DNA from: Natrinema sp. SYSU A 869
GTDB taxonomy: Archaea; Halobacteriota; Halobacteria; Halobacteriales; Natrialbaceae
Direction: 5' to 3'
Assembly (NCBI RefSeq): GCF_019879105.1
Contig: NZ_CP082248.1
Location: forward strand, 248,001 to 312,000
DNA length: 64,000 bases
Positions 8,953 through 17,587 of the stretch are shown piece by piece. Position 1 is the stretch's first letter. Every line of letters starts with the position of its first letter. Below the pieces are notes generated by a model. That model made no database searches. It saw nothing but the letters and a program-made list of their open reading frames with translations, and was not told where the DNA came from. The translations under genes and the position numbers were made by a program.

Positions 8953-9413
8953 ATCTCGCCAGGTCGAGATTTAGAGTTGGTCGATCGGTTTGTTGATGAT
9001 TTCGAAGACTTTGCTTGCTCGGTAGAACCGATTCCGCTCTTTTCCGGTGAGTTCTTCGAGGGCACTGTCTAGATAAGAGAACCGCAATACAGGGAGGTGA
9101 TGAAGTGACGGCATCGACTGGAACACTGCCATATTGGATCTGATATAGGCGGACTCTGTTCTACGAGCAGCGATAAGTCGGCTGCTTCAGCAAACTTCCC
9201 ATAACCAGTGACAATTTCAGATCTCACCGGTAACGATGTAACAGGCTCTGAAACGCCCCTATGCGTCGGAACCGAGTAACTAGACAGTGCCTCTTCGAGT
9301 ATCCTGTCGTAACGCCGAATACGTCCCCTTCGGGGTCGTCGTGGGAACGATTTCACCGGATGCCGTATCATCGAAGTCCTCTCTCAGTGGTATCCGCACA
9401 AATACACGGATGA
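8953..9413 (+). pseudogene. Unidentified coding remnant split by a MITE
   Basis: If the 231-bp element at 9061-9291 and one copy of its 8-bp duplication are removed, a continuous frame appears: SPGRDLELVDRFVDDFEDFA, then VEPIPLFSGEFFE, then YPVVTPNTSPSGSSW up to a TGA at 9413. There is no start codon (a TGA precedes it). I do not recognise the protein. It matters mainly because it shows that the MITE landed in a former gene. Confidence 0.4.
9061..9291. mobile_element. 231-bp MITE with IS6-type ends (copy A)
   Basis: Ends in perfect 12-bp inverted repeats GGCACTGTCTAG / CTAGACAGTGCC and is flanked by an exact 8-bp target duplication TCTTCGAG (9053-9060 and 9292-9299). It has no transposase. 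The reverse complement is about 80% identical by eye, along its whole length, to 43809-44040. The same terminal sequence directly follows the stop of an IS6-family transposase remnant at 30066, so IS6-type enzymes probably mobilise it. Confidence 0.85.
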
Positions 9414-9606
9414 CTATTGGTGTTTTGCTCCTAAATCAAAATAGTGGGCCGGCAGATTGCACCAACACAACTACTCCGAGAGAGCACAGAGTCGATCCGA
9501 TTGCGGACGAGTCATTCTCCGAGCTATCCACTACTCCTAGTGCACTCGCTGCTATCCGAAGGCCGAGGTTTGACTGTTAGCCGTCACGGCGAAAGTTCTT
9601 AGATCC

Positions 9607-9621
9607 TGCATACACGATGCA
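9607..9621. promoter_or_regulatory. Probable VapB operator
   Basis: Inverted repeat TGCAT-ACACG-ATGCA ending 5 bp before the vapB ATG. Antitoxins of this type usually repress their own operon through such sites. Confidence 0.5.
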
Positions 9622-9626
9622 TACAT

Positions 9627-9824
9627 ATGAGTACGTCCATCCGCGTTTCGGACGAGACGAAAGCAAAACTCGATCGACTCAAGCGCGACGACGAGAGTTT
9701 CGACGAACTCCTCGAGCGACTGGCCAGTGATGAGGAACCGATCACTGTCGGTGCATGGGATTCAGACACTGCTGACCGGGCCCGCGATACTATCGAGCGA
9801 TCCCGTGAGAGCTTCGGGCGATGA
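9627..9824 (+). CDS. vapB: VapB-type antitoxin
   Basis: 65 residues. The N-terminal half (MSTSIRVSDETKAKLDRLKR) is a ribbon-helix-helix DNA-binding arm, and the C-terminal half (SDTADRARDTIERSRESF) is the toxin-binding tail. The last codons overlap the start of the PIN toxin by ATGA, which fits coupled translation. The pair sits 2 kb from the replication origin, a typical place for a plasmid-stabilising addiction module. Confidence 0.85.
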   Translation: MSTSIRVSDETKAKLDRLKRDDESFDELLERLASDEEPITVGAWDSDTADRARDTIERSRESFGR

Positions 9825-10216
9825 CGTTTCTCGATTCGTCGGCCATCATCGATATGCTTGAGAGCGTCGATGAAACCGTCGCGTTCGTCGAATCACAGGA
9901 CGAACCGTATCTGACCTCGGCGATCTGCGTCTACGAGGTTCTCGCTGGAACACTTGGCAGCGGAGAAACCGATCTCCGGGCAGAGCGACAGCACTTCGGC
10001 GGCGTCCATTCTCTCGAGTTCAACGAGGAAATCGCGCTCGAGGCCGCCCAGTTACAAGACGAACTCCTTGCTGACGGCGAACGGATGGCCGTTCGCGATC
10101 TAATGATTGCAGCTACTGCGCGCTCGACCGGCGGTCACTTCGTCGTTGCCGATTCGGATTTTCAAACGGACGCTCTCGAGTCCAAAATGCAGGTAACGAA
10201 TCTTCGCGAAGAGTGA
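9821..10216 (+). CDS. vapC: VapC PIN-domain ribonuclease toxin
   Basis: 131-residue PIN nuclease. Acidic active-site residues are visible in order: D5 (FLDSSAIID), E39 (ICVYEVLAG), D93 (MAVRDLMIAATA) and D112 (VVADSDF). VapC toxins cut tRNA or rRNA when the labile antitoxin is lost. It is coupled to vapB. Length and motif spacing are normal, so it should be active. Confidence 0.9.
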   Translation: MTFLDSSAIIDMLESVDETVAFVESQDEPYLTSAICVYEVLAGTLGSGETDLRAERQHFGGVHSLEFNEEIALEAAQLQDELLADGERMAVRDLMIAATARSTGGHFVVADSDFQTDALESKMQVTNLREE

Positions 10217-10220
10217 CTCT

Positions 10221-10246
10221 GTCTGCGAATCCACTCCTCGAGGACA
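10221..10246 (+). repeat. Direct repeat, left copy
   Basis: 26-bp sequence around GCGAATCCACTCCTCGAGG, repeated with two changes at 10582-10607. The two copies bracket the small membrane protein gene. Confidence 0.6.
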
Positions 10247-10289
10247 GCGGTAAGTAGACGCCAAACAGTTAACGGATGACAATTGAATC

Positions 10290-10472
10290 CTATTGGGTAT
10301 GAAAGTAGAATGAGACGAGGCCGGAAGCGATACCTCCTGCAATAGCAGGAATTATGGAATTGAGTAGCCGCCCATCAAAGAAGAAGGTCTCCAAGACACC
10401 CCATACTACAACCCAGCTTATGACATTTATGGCTACCAGTACCCATGGATTGTCCGAATTGAGAATGTTCAT
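10290..10472 (-). CDS. Small membrane protein (60 aa)
   Basis: The start at 10472 gives MNILNSDNPWVLVAINVISW, then a second hydrophobic stretch LLNSIIPAIAGGIASGLVSF; two membrane helices, no known domain. The longer frame start upstream is not protein-like. It lies alone between a pair of 26-bp direct repeats, suggesting it arrived as a unit. Function unknown. Confidence 0.55.
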   Translation of the reverse strand: MNILNSDNPWVLVAINVISWVVVWGVLETFFFDGRLLNSIIPAIAGGIASGLVSFYFHTQ

Positions 10473-10581
10473 ATTGTGATTGGGACTGTATATCCTATAA
10501 TTCCTTGTAGATCTCGGAAATATAATCAATATTGCCAATGGTCCCCGACACATTCGCATGTTTACTTATCGTGAGTACTGT

Positions 10582-10607
10582 GTCCGCGAATCTACTCCTC
10601 GAGGACA
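10582..10607 (+). repeat. Direct repeat, right copy
   Basis: Second copy of the 26-bp repeat at 10221-10246 (GCGAATCTACTCCTCGAGG), same orientation, about 360 bp apart. Confidence 0.6.
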
Positions 10608-10684
10608 ATTGGTCCGTAGTCAGTACAGAGTATACAAACAGTGTCAACTAGGCCGTGTAGCCATCTAAAAAATCGAGGTCGCTT

Positions 10685-10705
10685 CCCGTCGCTGTGAGCG
10701 ACGGG
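10685..10705 (-). terminator. Perfect 9-bp hairpin after cspA
   Basis: CCCGTCGCT-GTG-AGCGACGGG, 13 bp beyond the cspA stop. On the cspA strand it is followed within 15 bp by a run of six T. A terminator role is likely; similar hairpins also occur at IS200/IS605 ends. Confidence 0.6.
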
Positions 10706-10717
10706 TGTGTCTCAGAA

Positions 10718-10924
10718 TTACTGACGGACGACGTTCGCTGCGCGAGGCCCCTTCGGTGAGGACTCGATATCGAACTCAACCTCAGTACCTTCTGTCAGAT
10801 CCTCACCGCCGACATCCTCCATGTGGAAGAAGACGTCTTCGTCGTCGTCAAGATCGCCGTCATCAGTCGAAATGAAACCGTAGCCGCCTGTGTCGTTGAA
10901 GAAATCAACTTTACCGTTTGCCAT
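10718..10924 (-). CDS. cspA: Cold-shock domain protein
   Basis: 68-residue OB-fold nucleic-acid-binding protein. The start at 10924 gives MANGKVDFFNDTGGYGFIST. RNP1-like KVDFFNDTGGYGFI and RNP2-like VFFHMEDV are present, and the acidic insert DDGDLDDDED is typical of haloarchaeal copies. It acts as a cytoplasmic RNA chaperone. Monocistronic, with a hairpin terminator behind it. The upstream in-frame ATG is 66 bp earlier and not conserved-looking. Confidence 0.93.
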   Translation of the reverse strand: MANGKVDFFNDTGGYGFISTDDGDLDDDEDVFFHMEDVGGEDLTEGTEVEFDIESSPKGPRAANVVRQ

Positions 10925-11029
10925 TACAAAAAAACGTAGGGCCGGGTACGGGATAACGCTTCCGAAGGCCGAGTTACCACAACCCTTCACCTTGGTACGT
11001 GGTCTGAAGCAAGTAGGGACGGGCTATCC

Positions 11030-11256
11030 CGAACTAACGTCCTCAGAACCGCTCTGCGATTCTGATGGGCTGCGAAAATCGCACAGCGATTTTCGAACGC
11101 CTGCAGAGACTGCGTTCCCTATGGGATCCGATTCAGTTCCTGCAAAGCGCGTTTGTCGAGGGAACCTCGACAGGCTGTCAGACGGAGTCTGACAACGTCG
11201 TGGAAACAGGAAGCCCCACTCTCACGGAGCGAACGGCGTCAGCCGTGAGCGAGTAG
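11030..11256 (+). pseudogene. C-terminal tail of a TnpB (IS200/IS605) gene
   Basis: Pieces PAETAFPMGSDSVPAKRV and VVETGSPTLTERTASAVSE, in two frames, correspond to the last ~50 residues of haloarchaeal TnpB proteins, which end in this GSPTL.ERTASAVSE sequence. The zinc finger and RuvC-like parts are absent. It is a leftover of an element whose body has been deleted. Confidence 0.65.
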
Positions 11257-11306
11257 AGTGAGGAGGAAGTCATCTGATCAATGTATATTTGGACCCAACT
11301 TCCATA

Positions 11307-11325
11307 ATATATATATATATATATA
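11307..11325. repeat. TA dinucleotide tract in a promoter
   Basis: A 19-bp alternating AT run, 23 bp before the ATG at 11348. That is the right distance for a TATA box of a leaderless message, so changes in tract length could alter expression. Confidence 0.6.
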
Positions 11326-11347
11326 ATTAGACTGGATGAATTTCTTT

Positions 11348-12472
11348 ATGCCCTCCCGGCGTTCGTTCCTCGCCACTGGTAGCACGCTCTTGACCGGTAT
11401 TCTCGCTGGCTGCTCTAGAACAATTCTTTCACAATCGCCGAATGGGACGCAGTGGACCGCGTCGGTTCCTGAACCAACGTCACTGTCCCCGCCATGTGTG
11501 ACGAACGGTTGGCTCGCAGTTGGTGGCTATCATGACGGTCAACTGGAAAACAGCCAGCTCGCAGTTTTCGATGCAACAAACGGGACGCGACAGTGGGACG
11601 TTGACCTAGGACGGATAACTGGTCTCACTGCTTCAGACGGGTGCATCTACGTCGGCGAGAAGGGCGGCCCCCGTGGTACACAAGCACAGATCTACGCGTT
11701 CGATGCACCGAGCGGTGAGCAATTGTGGACGCAAGCTATGAATAACCTCGCGTCAGCGCTCACTGTTACAAATGAGGCCCTATACGCGGCGAACGGCTCG
11801 CTTGCGGCACTCGAGACGAGTGACGGAACACTTCGCTGGGAGCAGTCGTCGATTGCTGGAACCAACTTCACCGTCGTTGCCGCACCGGATGACCAACTTG
11901 CAGCCGATGACACGGCTGTCTACTTCGGTGACCAAGGAGGTGTCGTCGCACTCTCACCCAGTGACGGAACACTTCTGTGGGCGTGGCAGCCGGAGGACTG
12001 GCCGTCAACGACCGTCGGCCCCCTCCCAGTCGATACTCGTGTATATGTTGGAGCAGACGGTATCGTCGCAGCACTTGATCGGACAACTGGTCAACTCCAG
12101 TGGCGGTCGTCATTTGGAATGGATGCCCGGGTCCAAGGATTTCACAGAACTGAGTCGTCTCTTTTGGTTGCAGAGGCGACAACCCAAGCACCTTCGGGGA
12201 CTTTTGGGACAGTATATGAACTCTCACTTCGGAACGGTACGGGACGGTATGAGAGACGCTTTGAGACGCCCGTGACACAGACTACATCGACCTCAGACAC
12301 GTTCGTTATCGGAACAGACGCTGGACAGATCACGTGGGTCGACGGACTCTCTTTCTTTGACCAACCTAAGACGACGATCTCAAACGAGACGATCCTTCTC
12401 GGTGCCGGTGACGAACATGTGTTTGTACAGACGACAAACGGAACTTTATACGCTCTCTCTCGGCCATCATAA
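11348..12472 (+). CDS. PQQ-like beta-propeller lipoprotein
   Basis: 374 residues. The start at 11348 (MPSRRSFLATGSTLLTG) fits a leaderless transcript from the TA tract; an ATG 12 bp earlier is possible. Signal with twin arginine and lipobox LAGC. The mature part is a row of propeller blades: AVFDATNGTRQWDVDL, IYAFDAPSGEQLWT, LAALETSDGTLRWEQ, VVALSPSDGTLLWAW, VAALDRTTGQLQWRS and a final TLYAL. These follow the PQQ repeat pattern (A-x-D-x-x-T-G-x-x-x-W), but there is no catalytic dehydrogenase part. Likely lipid-anchored outside the cell, as a scaffold or sensor. Confidence 0.85.
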   Translation: MPSRRSFLATGSTLLTGILAGCSRTILSQSPNGTQWTASVPEPTSLSPPCVTNGWLAVGGYHDGQLENSQLAVFDATNGTRQWDVDLGRITGLTASDGCIYVGEKGGPRGTQAQIYAFDAPSGEQLWTQAMNNLASALTVTNEALYAANGSLAALETSDGTLRWEQSSIAGTNFTVVAAPDDQLAADDTAVYFGDQGGVVALSPSDGTLLWAWQPEDWPSTTVGPLPVDTRVYVGADGIVAALDRTTGQLQWRSSFGMDARVQGFHRTESSLLVAEATTQAPSGTFGTVYELSLRNGTGRYERRFETPVTQTTSTSDTFVIGTDAGQITWVDGLSFFDQPKTTISNETILLGAGDEHVFVQTTNGTLYALSRPS

Positions 12473-12648
12473 CGCGAGATTGGAATATCAAGAGAATAGC
12501 TGGCTGATCAGAGAATCGAATATACATCATCAGAGGGTGTCATAGAACAGTGCTCACACCGACTATGTGAACTCTCTAATTTAACCAATATAGGTCTCTA
12601 ATGTATCGACGCGGCAAAACAGATTGTTTAGGCCGATACTGAGTCGTT

Positions 12649-13815
12649 TTATGTAGAGTGGCTATCTGCTCTATTGGGCACTGCTGGTAACGAAAACGTG
12701 AATGTCGTCCCCTCGCCAGGCGTAGAATCGATCCGAATCTCGCCGTCATGTCGTTCGACAATTCGTTTACAGAGTGCGAGTCCGATTCCCGTCCCCGAAT
12801 GCTCTTCTTGGCTGTGAAGCCGTTGAAATACCTCGAAGACGCGGTCTTGGTCCTCTGGATCGATCCCGATGCCGTTATCACGAACCGAAATGATCCATTC
12901 CTCGGCATCACGTTCAGCGGAAACATTAATCCGTGGCGGTTCGTCGCCAGTATACTCGATCGCATTCGCAAGAAGGTTCTGAAAGAGTTGGCGTAATTGG
13001 CTCTCATCACCCTCAACGTGTGGTAATTCGTCGGTTTCGATAGTGGTGTGGGTCTCCTCGATCTGTAGTTTGAGATCCTTGCGAACGTTTACAAGCACCT
13101 CGTCAAGATCAACGGGTTTGAATGGTTCACCCTGCGTGTCTACACGTGAATATTCGAGCAGCCCTTCGATCATCTCTTTCATTCGTTCCGATCCGCCGAT
13201 CGCGTAGTCGAGGAACTCTTCACCTTCTTCGTCGAGTTCGTCACCATATCGGCGCTCGATAAGTTCCAGATAACTTGTAACCATTCGGAGCGGCTCTTGC
13301 AAATCATGAGATACAGTATGCGCAAACTGCTCGAGCCGTTGATTCGATTCTTCGAGTTGTCTTTGCGTTTGTTCCAGCAGACAATTTTGTCGCTCAAGTT
13401 GATGGGCCCGTGTTTTCGCTTGCGCAGCGTACGTTCCCACACCGTATCCGGCGACGGAACTGAACCCTGTAAGGATAAGTACAGACCGAATTGAGTTGGA
13501 GAGGCCTGGACCGGGCTGGAAGTTGTAGAGTCCGAGGATCGCGAGCATTATCACAATACCGATAAGACACCAGCCGGCAATAGTGGAGTAGAATCTCGGG
13601 TGGATGTCGGTGCGGGGCAATCGATATCCGCCAACGAGGAGGAGGGAACCAGAGCCACCGATAAAGCTGACAACTATGAGAGTATTCGCAAGAGTCATCT
13701 CCGGAGGGGTCGGCATGAACGCCCAGCCCGCAATGAGTATGAGGTACAACCCACCGAGAGCTATAATTACATTCCTCCCGTCAATAACGCCCACAAAGCG
13801 GTCCCAAAGGCGCAT
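12649..13815 (-). CDS. Membrane sensor histidine kinase
   Basis: 388 residues. The start at 13815 (MRLWDRFVGVIDGRNVIIAL) was chosen because the longer frame runs into an older dead gene. Four membrane helices (~15-130), then a coiled coil (QLERQNCLLEQTQRQLEE), HisKA with phospho-acceptor H in VSHDLQEPLR, and HATPase_c with N box NLLANAIEY, G1 DNGIGI and G2 GTGIGLALCKRI. No receiver domain and no response regulator next door. The membrane part has no named sensory domain. Signals through an unknown partner. Confidence 0.92.
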   Translation of the reverse strand: MRLWDRFVGVIDGRNVIIALGGLYLILIAGWAFMPTPPEMTLANTLIVVSFIGGSGSLLLVGGYRLPRTDIHPRFYSTIAGWCLIGIVIMLAILGLYNFQPGPGLSNSIRSVLILTGFSSVAGYGVGTYAAQAKTRAHQLERQNCLLEQTQRQLEESNQRLEQFAHTVSHDLQEPLRMVTSYLELIERRYGDELDEEGEEFLDYAIGGSERMKEMIEGLLEYSRVDTQGEPFKPVDLDEVLVNVRKDLKLQIEETHTTIETDELPHVEGDESQLRQLFQNLLANAIEYTGDEPPRINVSAERDAEEWIISVRDNGIGIDPEDQDRVFEVFQRLHSQEEHSGTGIGLALCKRIVERHDGEIRIDSTPGEGTTFTFSLPAVPNRADSHST

Positions 13816-13859
13816 TAAAGTAATTGGACTATGGCCAACTATAGCCCTTTTGAATTGAC

Positions 13860-14448
13860 CAGTGAATACCCCGCTCGGTACCCAGTTTACACACCTATTT
13901 GATGATGTATTCACCCAGGAAAAAGATGTAATCAATATTGTAGGAAGACTCGGAATGGCCGGTTCCGCGATAGTTATAGTCGCGTCAACCATCGGTTTGA
14001 TGACGAACTCCGCATGGTGCGGACAGATCATGTCCAACAGTGGCCCCATCCAGTGAACAGTGCTCACGTTCGCCTCGAACCGGAGTGCCTCGTCGGTGAC
14101 TGCCTCGCCACACCCCGTCAACTGGAACCAGCTATCGACTTTCTCGGCGAACAGGGGTTCGCTGAGTCACTTCGTCAAGTGGTGACTCGTCGTTCGCGAG
14201 ACGTCAAGTCGCTCTTCGATCTCGCGGCGGTCCAGTGGCTCCTCGCGGAGTGCTTCGAGGACTGGGCCGTGGCGAACGATGTCGCCGAGCCGGTTCTAGT
14301 CGATGCAGGAACCGGCTGCGTCTATACGCTTGTCGAGGTGTTTCTGGTTTCGCGCGTTCTGCAGGATGGCCTCCAGAATCGCCGATGCGGGCGGCTTGAA
14401 CACGTGGTCGGGTGATCGGTCGTCTCCGGAGGAGATCGTGTCATTCAC
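13860..14448 (-). pseudogene. Decayed transcription regulator (haloarchaeal wHTH, DUF1724-type)
   Basis: From a GTG at 14448 the frame reads PDHVFKPPASAILEAILQNA, then a winged helix (LDRREIEERLDVSRTTSHH), shifts frame, and continues as FAEKVDSWFQLTGCGEAVTD, EALRFEANVSTVH and FVIKPMVDATITIAEPA before leaving the family pattern at about 13930. The gene has at least two frameshifts and has lost its C-terminal half. Its debris makes the misleading N-terminal extension of the histidine kinase frame. Confidence 0.7.
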
Positions 14449-14582
14449 AAGCGCGATACATGATAGCACGAGTAGTAATTCTATCCATACAATCCTGAAT
14501 TCCGTTCACGCCTTGAAACCTTCACTCACACTCTGAAACAGTGTTCAGTTGGTTGAACGTCATCTCCGTAGATGAGGCCAAT

Positions 14583-15689
14583 ATGTCTGCCGCCCACAGT
14601 CCTATCATGGCATCACCGACTATCGACGACAAACCGATCGATGAAGAAAAATTAGGTGAACTCGTTGGAATGGCTGTCAACGAACTCGGCGCGGCTTATT
14701 ACGCGCCATTGCTCGTCATCGGCGACAGGCTCGGCCTTTACGAGGCGTTGGCCGACGGTGGACCACTCCTGCCCGCCGAGTTGGCCGAGCGAACCGATAC
14801 TGTGGAACCGTACGTTGCTGAGTGGCTCGCCGCAGGAGCGGCTGGCGGATACGTCACTTACGATCGCGAGACGGGATGCTACAGCCTCACACCCGAACAG
14901 ACAGCACTGCTGGCCGACGAAGACAGCCCTGCGTTCCTCGCTGGTGGGTTCCAGGGTTTGGTCGGGTATCAGAAACGTCTCTCAGAGATTGAATCCGACT
15001 TCCGAACCGGTGAGGGTGTGGGCTGGCACGAGCAAGACGAGGACGTGTGTCACGGCACGGAACGCTTCTATCGGCCCAGCTATGAGACGAATCTCATCGA
15101 CGAGTGGATCCCCGCGCTCAATGGTATGGACGCGAGGCTCACAGCAGGTGCACGCGTGGCCGATGTAGGCTGTGGTCACGGTGCATCGACGATTATCATG
15201 GCCAAGGCCTACCCCAGTTCGGAGTTCGTCGGCATCGATTATCACGAACACTCGATTGAGATGGCCCGCAAGCGAGCCGAAGAAGTTGGTGTTGCGGACC
15301 GTATCAGCTTCGAGGTGGCGACCGCGAAAGAGTACAACGGGACCGACTACGACCTCGTGATGATGTTCGACGCATATCATGACATGGGTGATCCGGTCGG
15401 CGTGGCGTCACACGTCCGGGAGACGCTCGCCGACGACGGGGCGTGGATGTTGGTCGAGCCCTTTGCCAATGATCGAGTCGAGGACAACCTGAATCCGATA
15501 GGCAGGGCGTTCTACTGCGCCTCGACGATGGCCTGTGTTCCGAACTCGCTCGACCAGGGCGGCGACCCCGTCTTGGGAGCACAGGCTGGCGAAGCGCGTC
15601 TCCGTGAGGTAATCACTGAGGGCGGGTTCACGAGCGTCCGCCGGGCGACCGAGACGCCGTTCAACCTCGTACTCGAAGCCAGCCCGTGA
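14583..15689 (+). CDS. SAM-dependent methyltransferase with N-terminal winged helix (Rv2258c-like)
   Basis: 368 residues. The start at 14583 (MSAAHSPIMASP) is preferred over the ATG 42 bp earlier. The N-terminal ~110 residues (LYEALADGGPLLPAELAERT) are a winged-helix dimerisation domain as in Rv2258c-type enzymes. The Rossmann part has motif I VADVGCGHGASTIIMA, acidic residue EFVGIDYHEHSI and motif LVMMFDAYHDMGDP. Such enzymes methylate small molecules; the substrate is unknown. It stands alone. Confidence 0.88.
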   Translation: MSAAHSPIMASPTIDDKPIDEEKLGELVGMAVNELGAAYYAPLLVIGDRLGLYEALADGGPLLPAELAERTDTVEPYVAEWLAAGAAGGYVTYDRETGCYSLTPEQTALLADEDSPAFLAGGFQGLVGYQKRLSEIESDFRTGEGVGWHEQDEDVCHGTERFYRPSYETNLIDEWIPALNGMDARLTAGARVADVGCGHGASTIIMAKAYPSSEFVGIDYHEHSIEMARKRAEEVGVADRISFEVATAKEYNGTDYDLVMMFDAYHDMGDPVGVASHVRETLADDGAWMLVEPFANDRVEDNLNPIGRAFYCASTMACVPNSLDQGGDPVLGAQAGEARLREVITEGGFTSVRRATETPFNLVLEASP

Positions 15690-15754
15690 TGACAATCCGT
15701 TTTCCATTCCAACTGTCGGCGACTCAGCTTGTACTACCGAGCACGATGGGAGCG

Positions 15755-15840
15755 CTATAGTAGCCACTGACAGTCACTGCACATCTGATCGCATGACAGC
15801 TGTGAGATCAGCGTGTAAATCGTTTCAGTGGCTACTATAG
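15755..15840. mobile_element. 86-bp element with 16-bp perfect inverted ends
   Basis: CTATAGTAGCCACTGA at the left and its exact reverse complement at the right enclose 54 bp. Too short to code; looks like a minimal MITE or the fused ends of an IS. The terminal TATAGTA resembles the ends of the IS630 element at 52098-53151. Confidence 0.6.
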
Positions 15841-16115
15841 TTGGTGGTCTGCTGGTCGCCCCGACACTCGGCAGATTCGGACGAGCTGCTGGCACATTGA
15901 TCATTTGGCAGGAGCAATCCTGCTGTACGCCGGATACGGGGCGCTGATGCAGATTACCAGCTCGGCCACTTTTACCGTTCGAGTACACGTTCCATCACTG
16001 GCGTTCTACTGTACTCTGGACCATCACGAACTCAGATAATACCAGGACTCACACACCACTGGTGCAGGAGAGGGAGCTAACCGATGACTGTAGCGACCGT
16101 TTCTCCGTATGATTG
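15841..16115 (+). pseudogene. Remnant of a small membrane protein
   Basis: Short fragments GGLLVAPTLGRFGRAAG and, in another frame, GAILLYAGYGALMQITSSAT are hydrophobic and protein-like, but separated by a shift and lacking start and end. The rest of the stretch up to 16115 shows nothing. Confidence 0.35.
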
Positions 16116-16970
16116 TCATGCGAGTCGATATAAGACGGGCATAGCTCCGACTTGATTCGCTTTGAGATTGGTCTGTACATAGTTTCGGAGGCTTTTGTTT
16201 GTCAGTTCCTGCCAGAGGAATCGGGCTACTCCCACATCCCATCGCGCGTTGTTGATGGCAACGTAATCCGCGTTCTCGTCCTCGAGCGGAACGAGCAGCG
16301 TCGAGTTGTCTAGTCCCGTTTCAGCCGCATATCCGCCGGCTAAATGGTCGAACAGCTCCCGCATCACGGCCGCATCCTCGGCAACGAAGTGGTTGAAAAT
16401 AAAGAGACCTGGTCTCGTTTTGTCAACGTCCCCGATGCGCTTGGCGTTGCGAGCGGCCATGGTGTGTACGTCCGTCGCTGCGCGCCGTATGACCTCCACG
16501 AGAGTCTGATACGTCGGCGTGCCCTGTACGTCACGCGTGGCCGTCGGTGAGGTCGTCTCAATGAGCACAGTGACGTCGAAACGTGCGAGGTGAAGTGAGT
16601 CGGCCCGCTCTCTGATATACGGGAGGCGATGCAGCGGCGGAAGGGCGACTGCCTCGAAGATCGTGACCGTCTTGACTACATCGAGGAGTTCGAGTTGACG
16701 TCCGAGCTCTTTGAGCCGGCCGATGAGTTCAGCCTTTCTCCGTCCGGTAGGCATGAACGGCGTGAGCGGGAGCGTGTACGGGCGTACGGCCGCACCGATG
16801 TGAATGTAGCCGAGTGTCGTCGGCTCGGTAAGCGTCGCCTTTGAGTAGCCCGAACCAGTGTCGACGACCTGCAGGCCAGCAGAGGATTTCGATGGATCGT
16901 CTCTCAATTCAGTATCAGTATCCTGCGAGCGGGACGTATTTTCTCGGTTCTCAGCAGTAGATGGCTCCAT
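16116..16970 (-). CDS. Uncharacterised protein, possibly a two-part ferredoxin-fold protein
   Basis: 284 residues, no named family. After a disordered head (MEPSTAENRENTSRSQ) there are two similar stretches: ~95-135 (VTIFEAVALPP ... LHLARFDVTVLIET) and ~195-245 (LFIFNHFVAED ... LLVPLEDENADYVAIN). The beta-alpha-beta pattern is like stress-responsive dimeric alpha/beta barrels, but this is only by eye. Its promoter carries a perfect GAACATGTTC 40 bp before the ATG. The first ~15 codons and upstream region are duplicated at 17548, so it belongs to the island controlled by that motif. Confidence 0.7.
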   Translation of the reverse strand: MEPSTAENRENTSRSQDTDTELRDDPSKSSAGLQVVDTGSGYSKATLTEPTTLGYIHIGAAVRPYTLPLTPFMPTGRRKAELIGRLKELGRQLELLDVVKTVTIFEAVALPPLHRLPYIRERADSLHLARFDVTVLIETTSPTATRDVQGTPTYQTLVEVIRRAATDVHTMAARNAKRIGDVDKTRPGLFIFNHFVAEDAAVMRELFDHLAGGYAAETGLDNSTLLVPLEDENADYVAINNARWDVGVARFLWQELTNKSLRNYVQTNLKANQVGAMPVLYRLA

Positions 16971-17009
16971 GGTGTATAGAACGCAGGGAAAAACATTGGC
17001 TGTTTACTC

Positions 17010-17019
17010 GAACATGTTC
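17010..17019. promoter_or_regulatory. UAS palindrome GAACATGTTC, perfect copy
   Basis: 40 bp upstream of the ATG at 16970. One of about ten copies in the window at this distance; see finding on the regulon. Confidence 0.75.
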
Positions 17020-17111
17020 TCCGAAGCATATACGTATTCAATGCTGAGTCGCTAAAACCCCTGCTAACAGGTCCTGATGCGGGTGAGGGAAGTGTTCCTG
17101 TGAAGCACTGC

Positions 17112-17548
17112 TCAGGTCGGTTCGGACCTGCGGGCGTGCCACGCGAACACGATACCCCCTATCAGTACGAGTATGATAGCTACGTGGTACACGATGTCGG
17201 GGATAGTGCGAGGGCCGATACCGACGATAATCGTCCAGAGGCCGATGAGCGACCCTACCAGCGCAAACGCCTGCACGATTGCGCTGACAGAGAACATCGA
17301 TTTCGGGCGGATCCAGGTCATCGCTAAGCCAACGAGCAAGACAGTGCCAATTACGCTTTCGGCGATCATCGCCTCCTGATGCTCGTACCCTGGATGAGAA
17401 TGCCTGCATGGATCATGGCAGCAAGGAAGAACGAGACAGCCTCGACACCCAGTAGTGCGCGCACCGTCGGCGTCATAGGGAGCTTCCCTGAATCAGCACG
17501 CTGCGAGTGGACCGTGTTCTTCGATGTTTCGGTAGTAGATGGCTCCAT
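17112..17548 (-). pseudogene. Four-helix membrane protein, frameshifted
   Basis: From MEPSTTETSKNTVHSQ the frame gives RALLGVEAVSFFLAAMIHAG and then breaks after ILIQG. One extra G in a GGG run would continue as YEHQEAMIAESVIGTVLL and on through IVQAFALVGSLIGLWTII to the stop at 17112. Four membrane helices in total, ~145 residues when repaired. The second half also has its own ATG overlapping the first stop (ATGA), so two separate peptides cannot be excluded. Upstream palindrome at 17588-17597. Function unknown. Confidence 0.7.
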
Positions 17549-17587
17549 AACAGATAGAACGAGTACTGGAGTAATGAGTATCTGCTC

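Noticed and set aside
13816-14121. Long N-terminal extension of the histidine kinase
   Set aside because: The extra residues match the C-terminal domain of a dead regulator reading into the kinase, so the kinase start was moved to 13815.
14535-14546. GAAACAGTGTTC upstream of the methyltransferase as a regulon site
   Set aside because: Two bases longer than the motif, with a different centre and a 37-bp gap; too weak.
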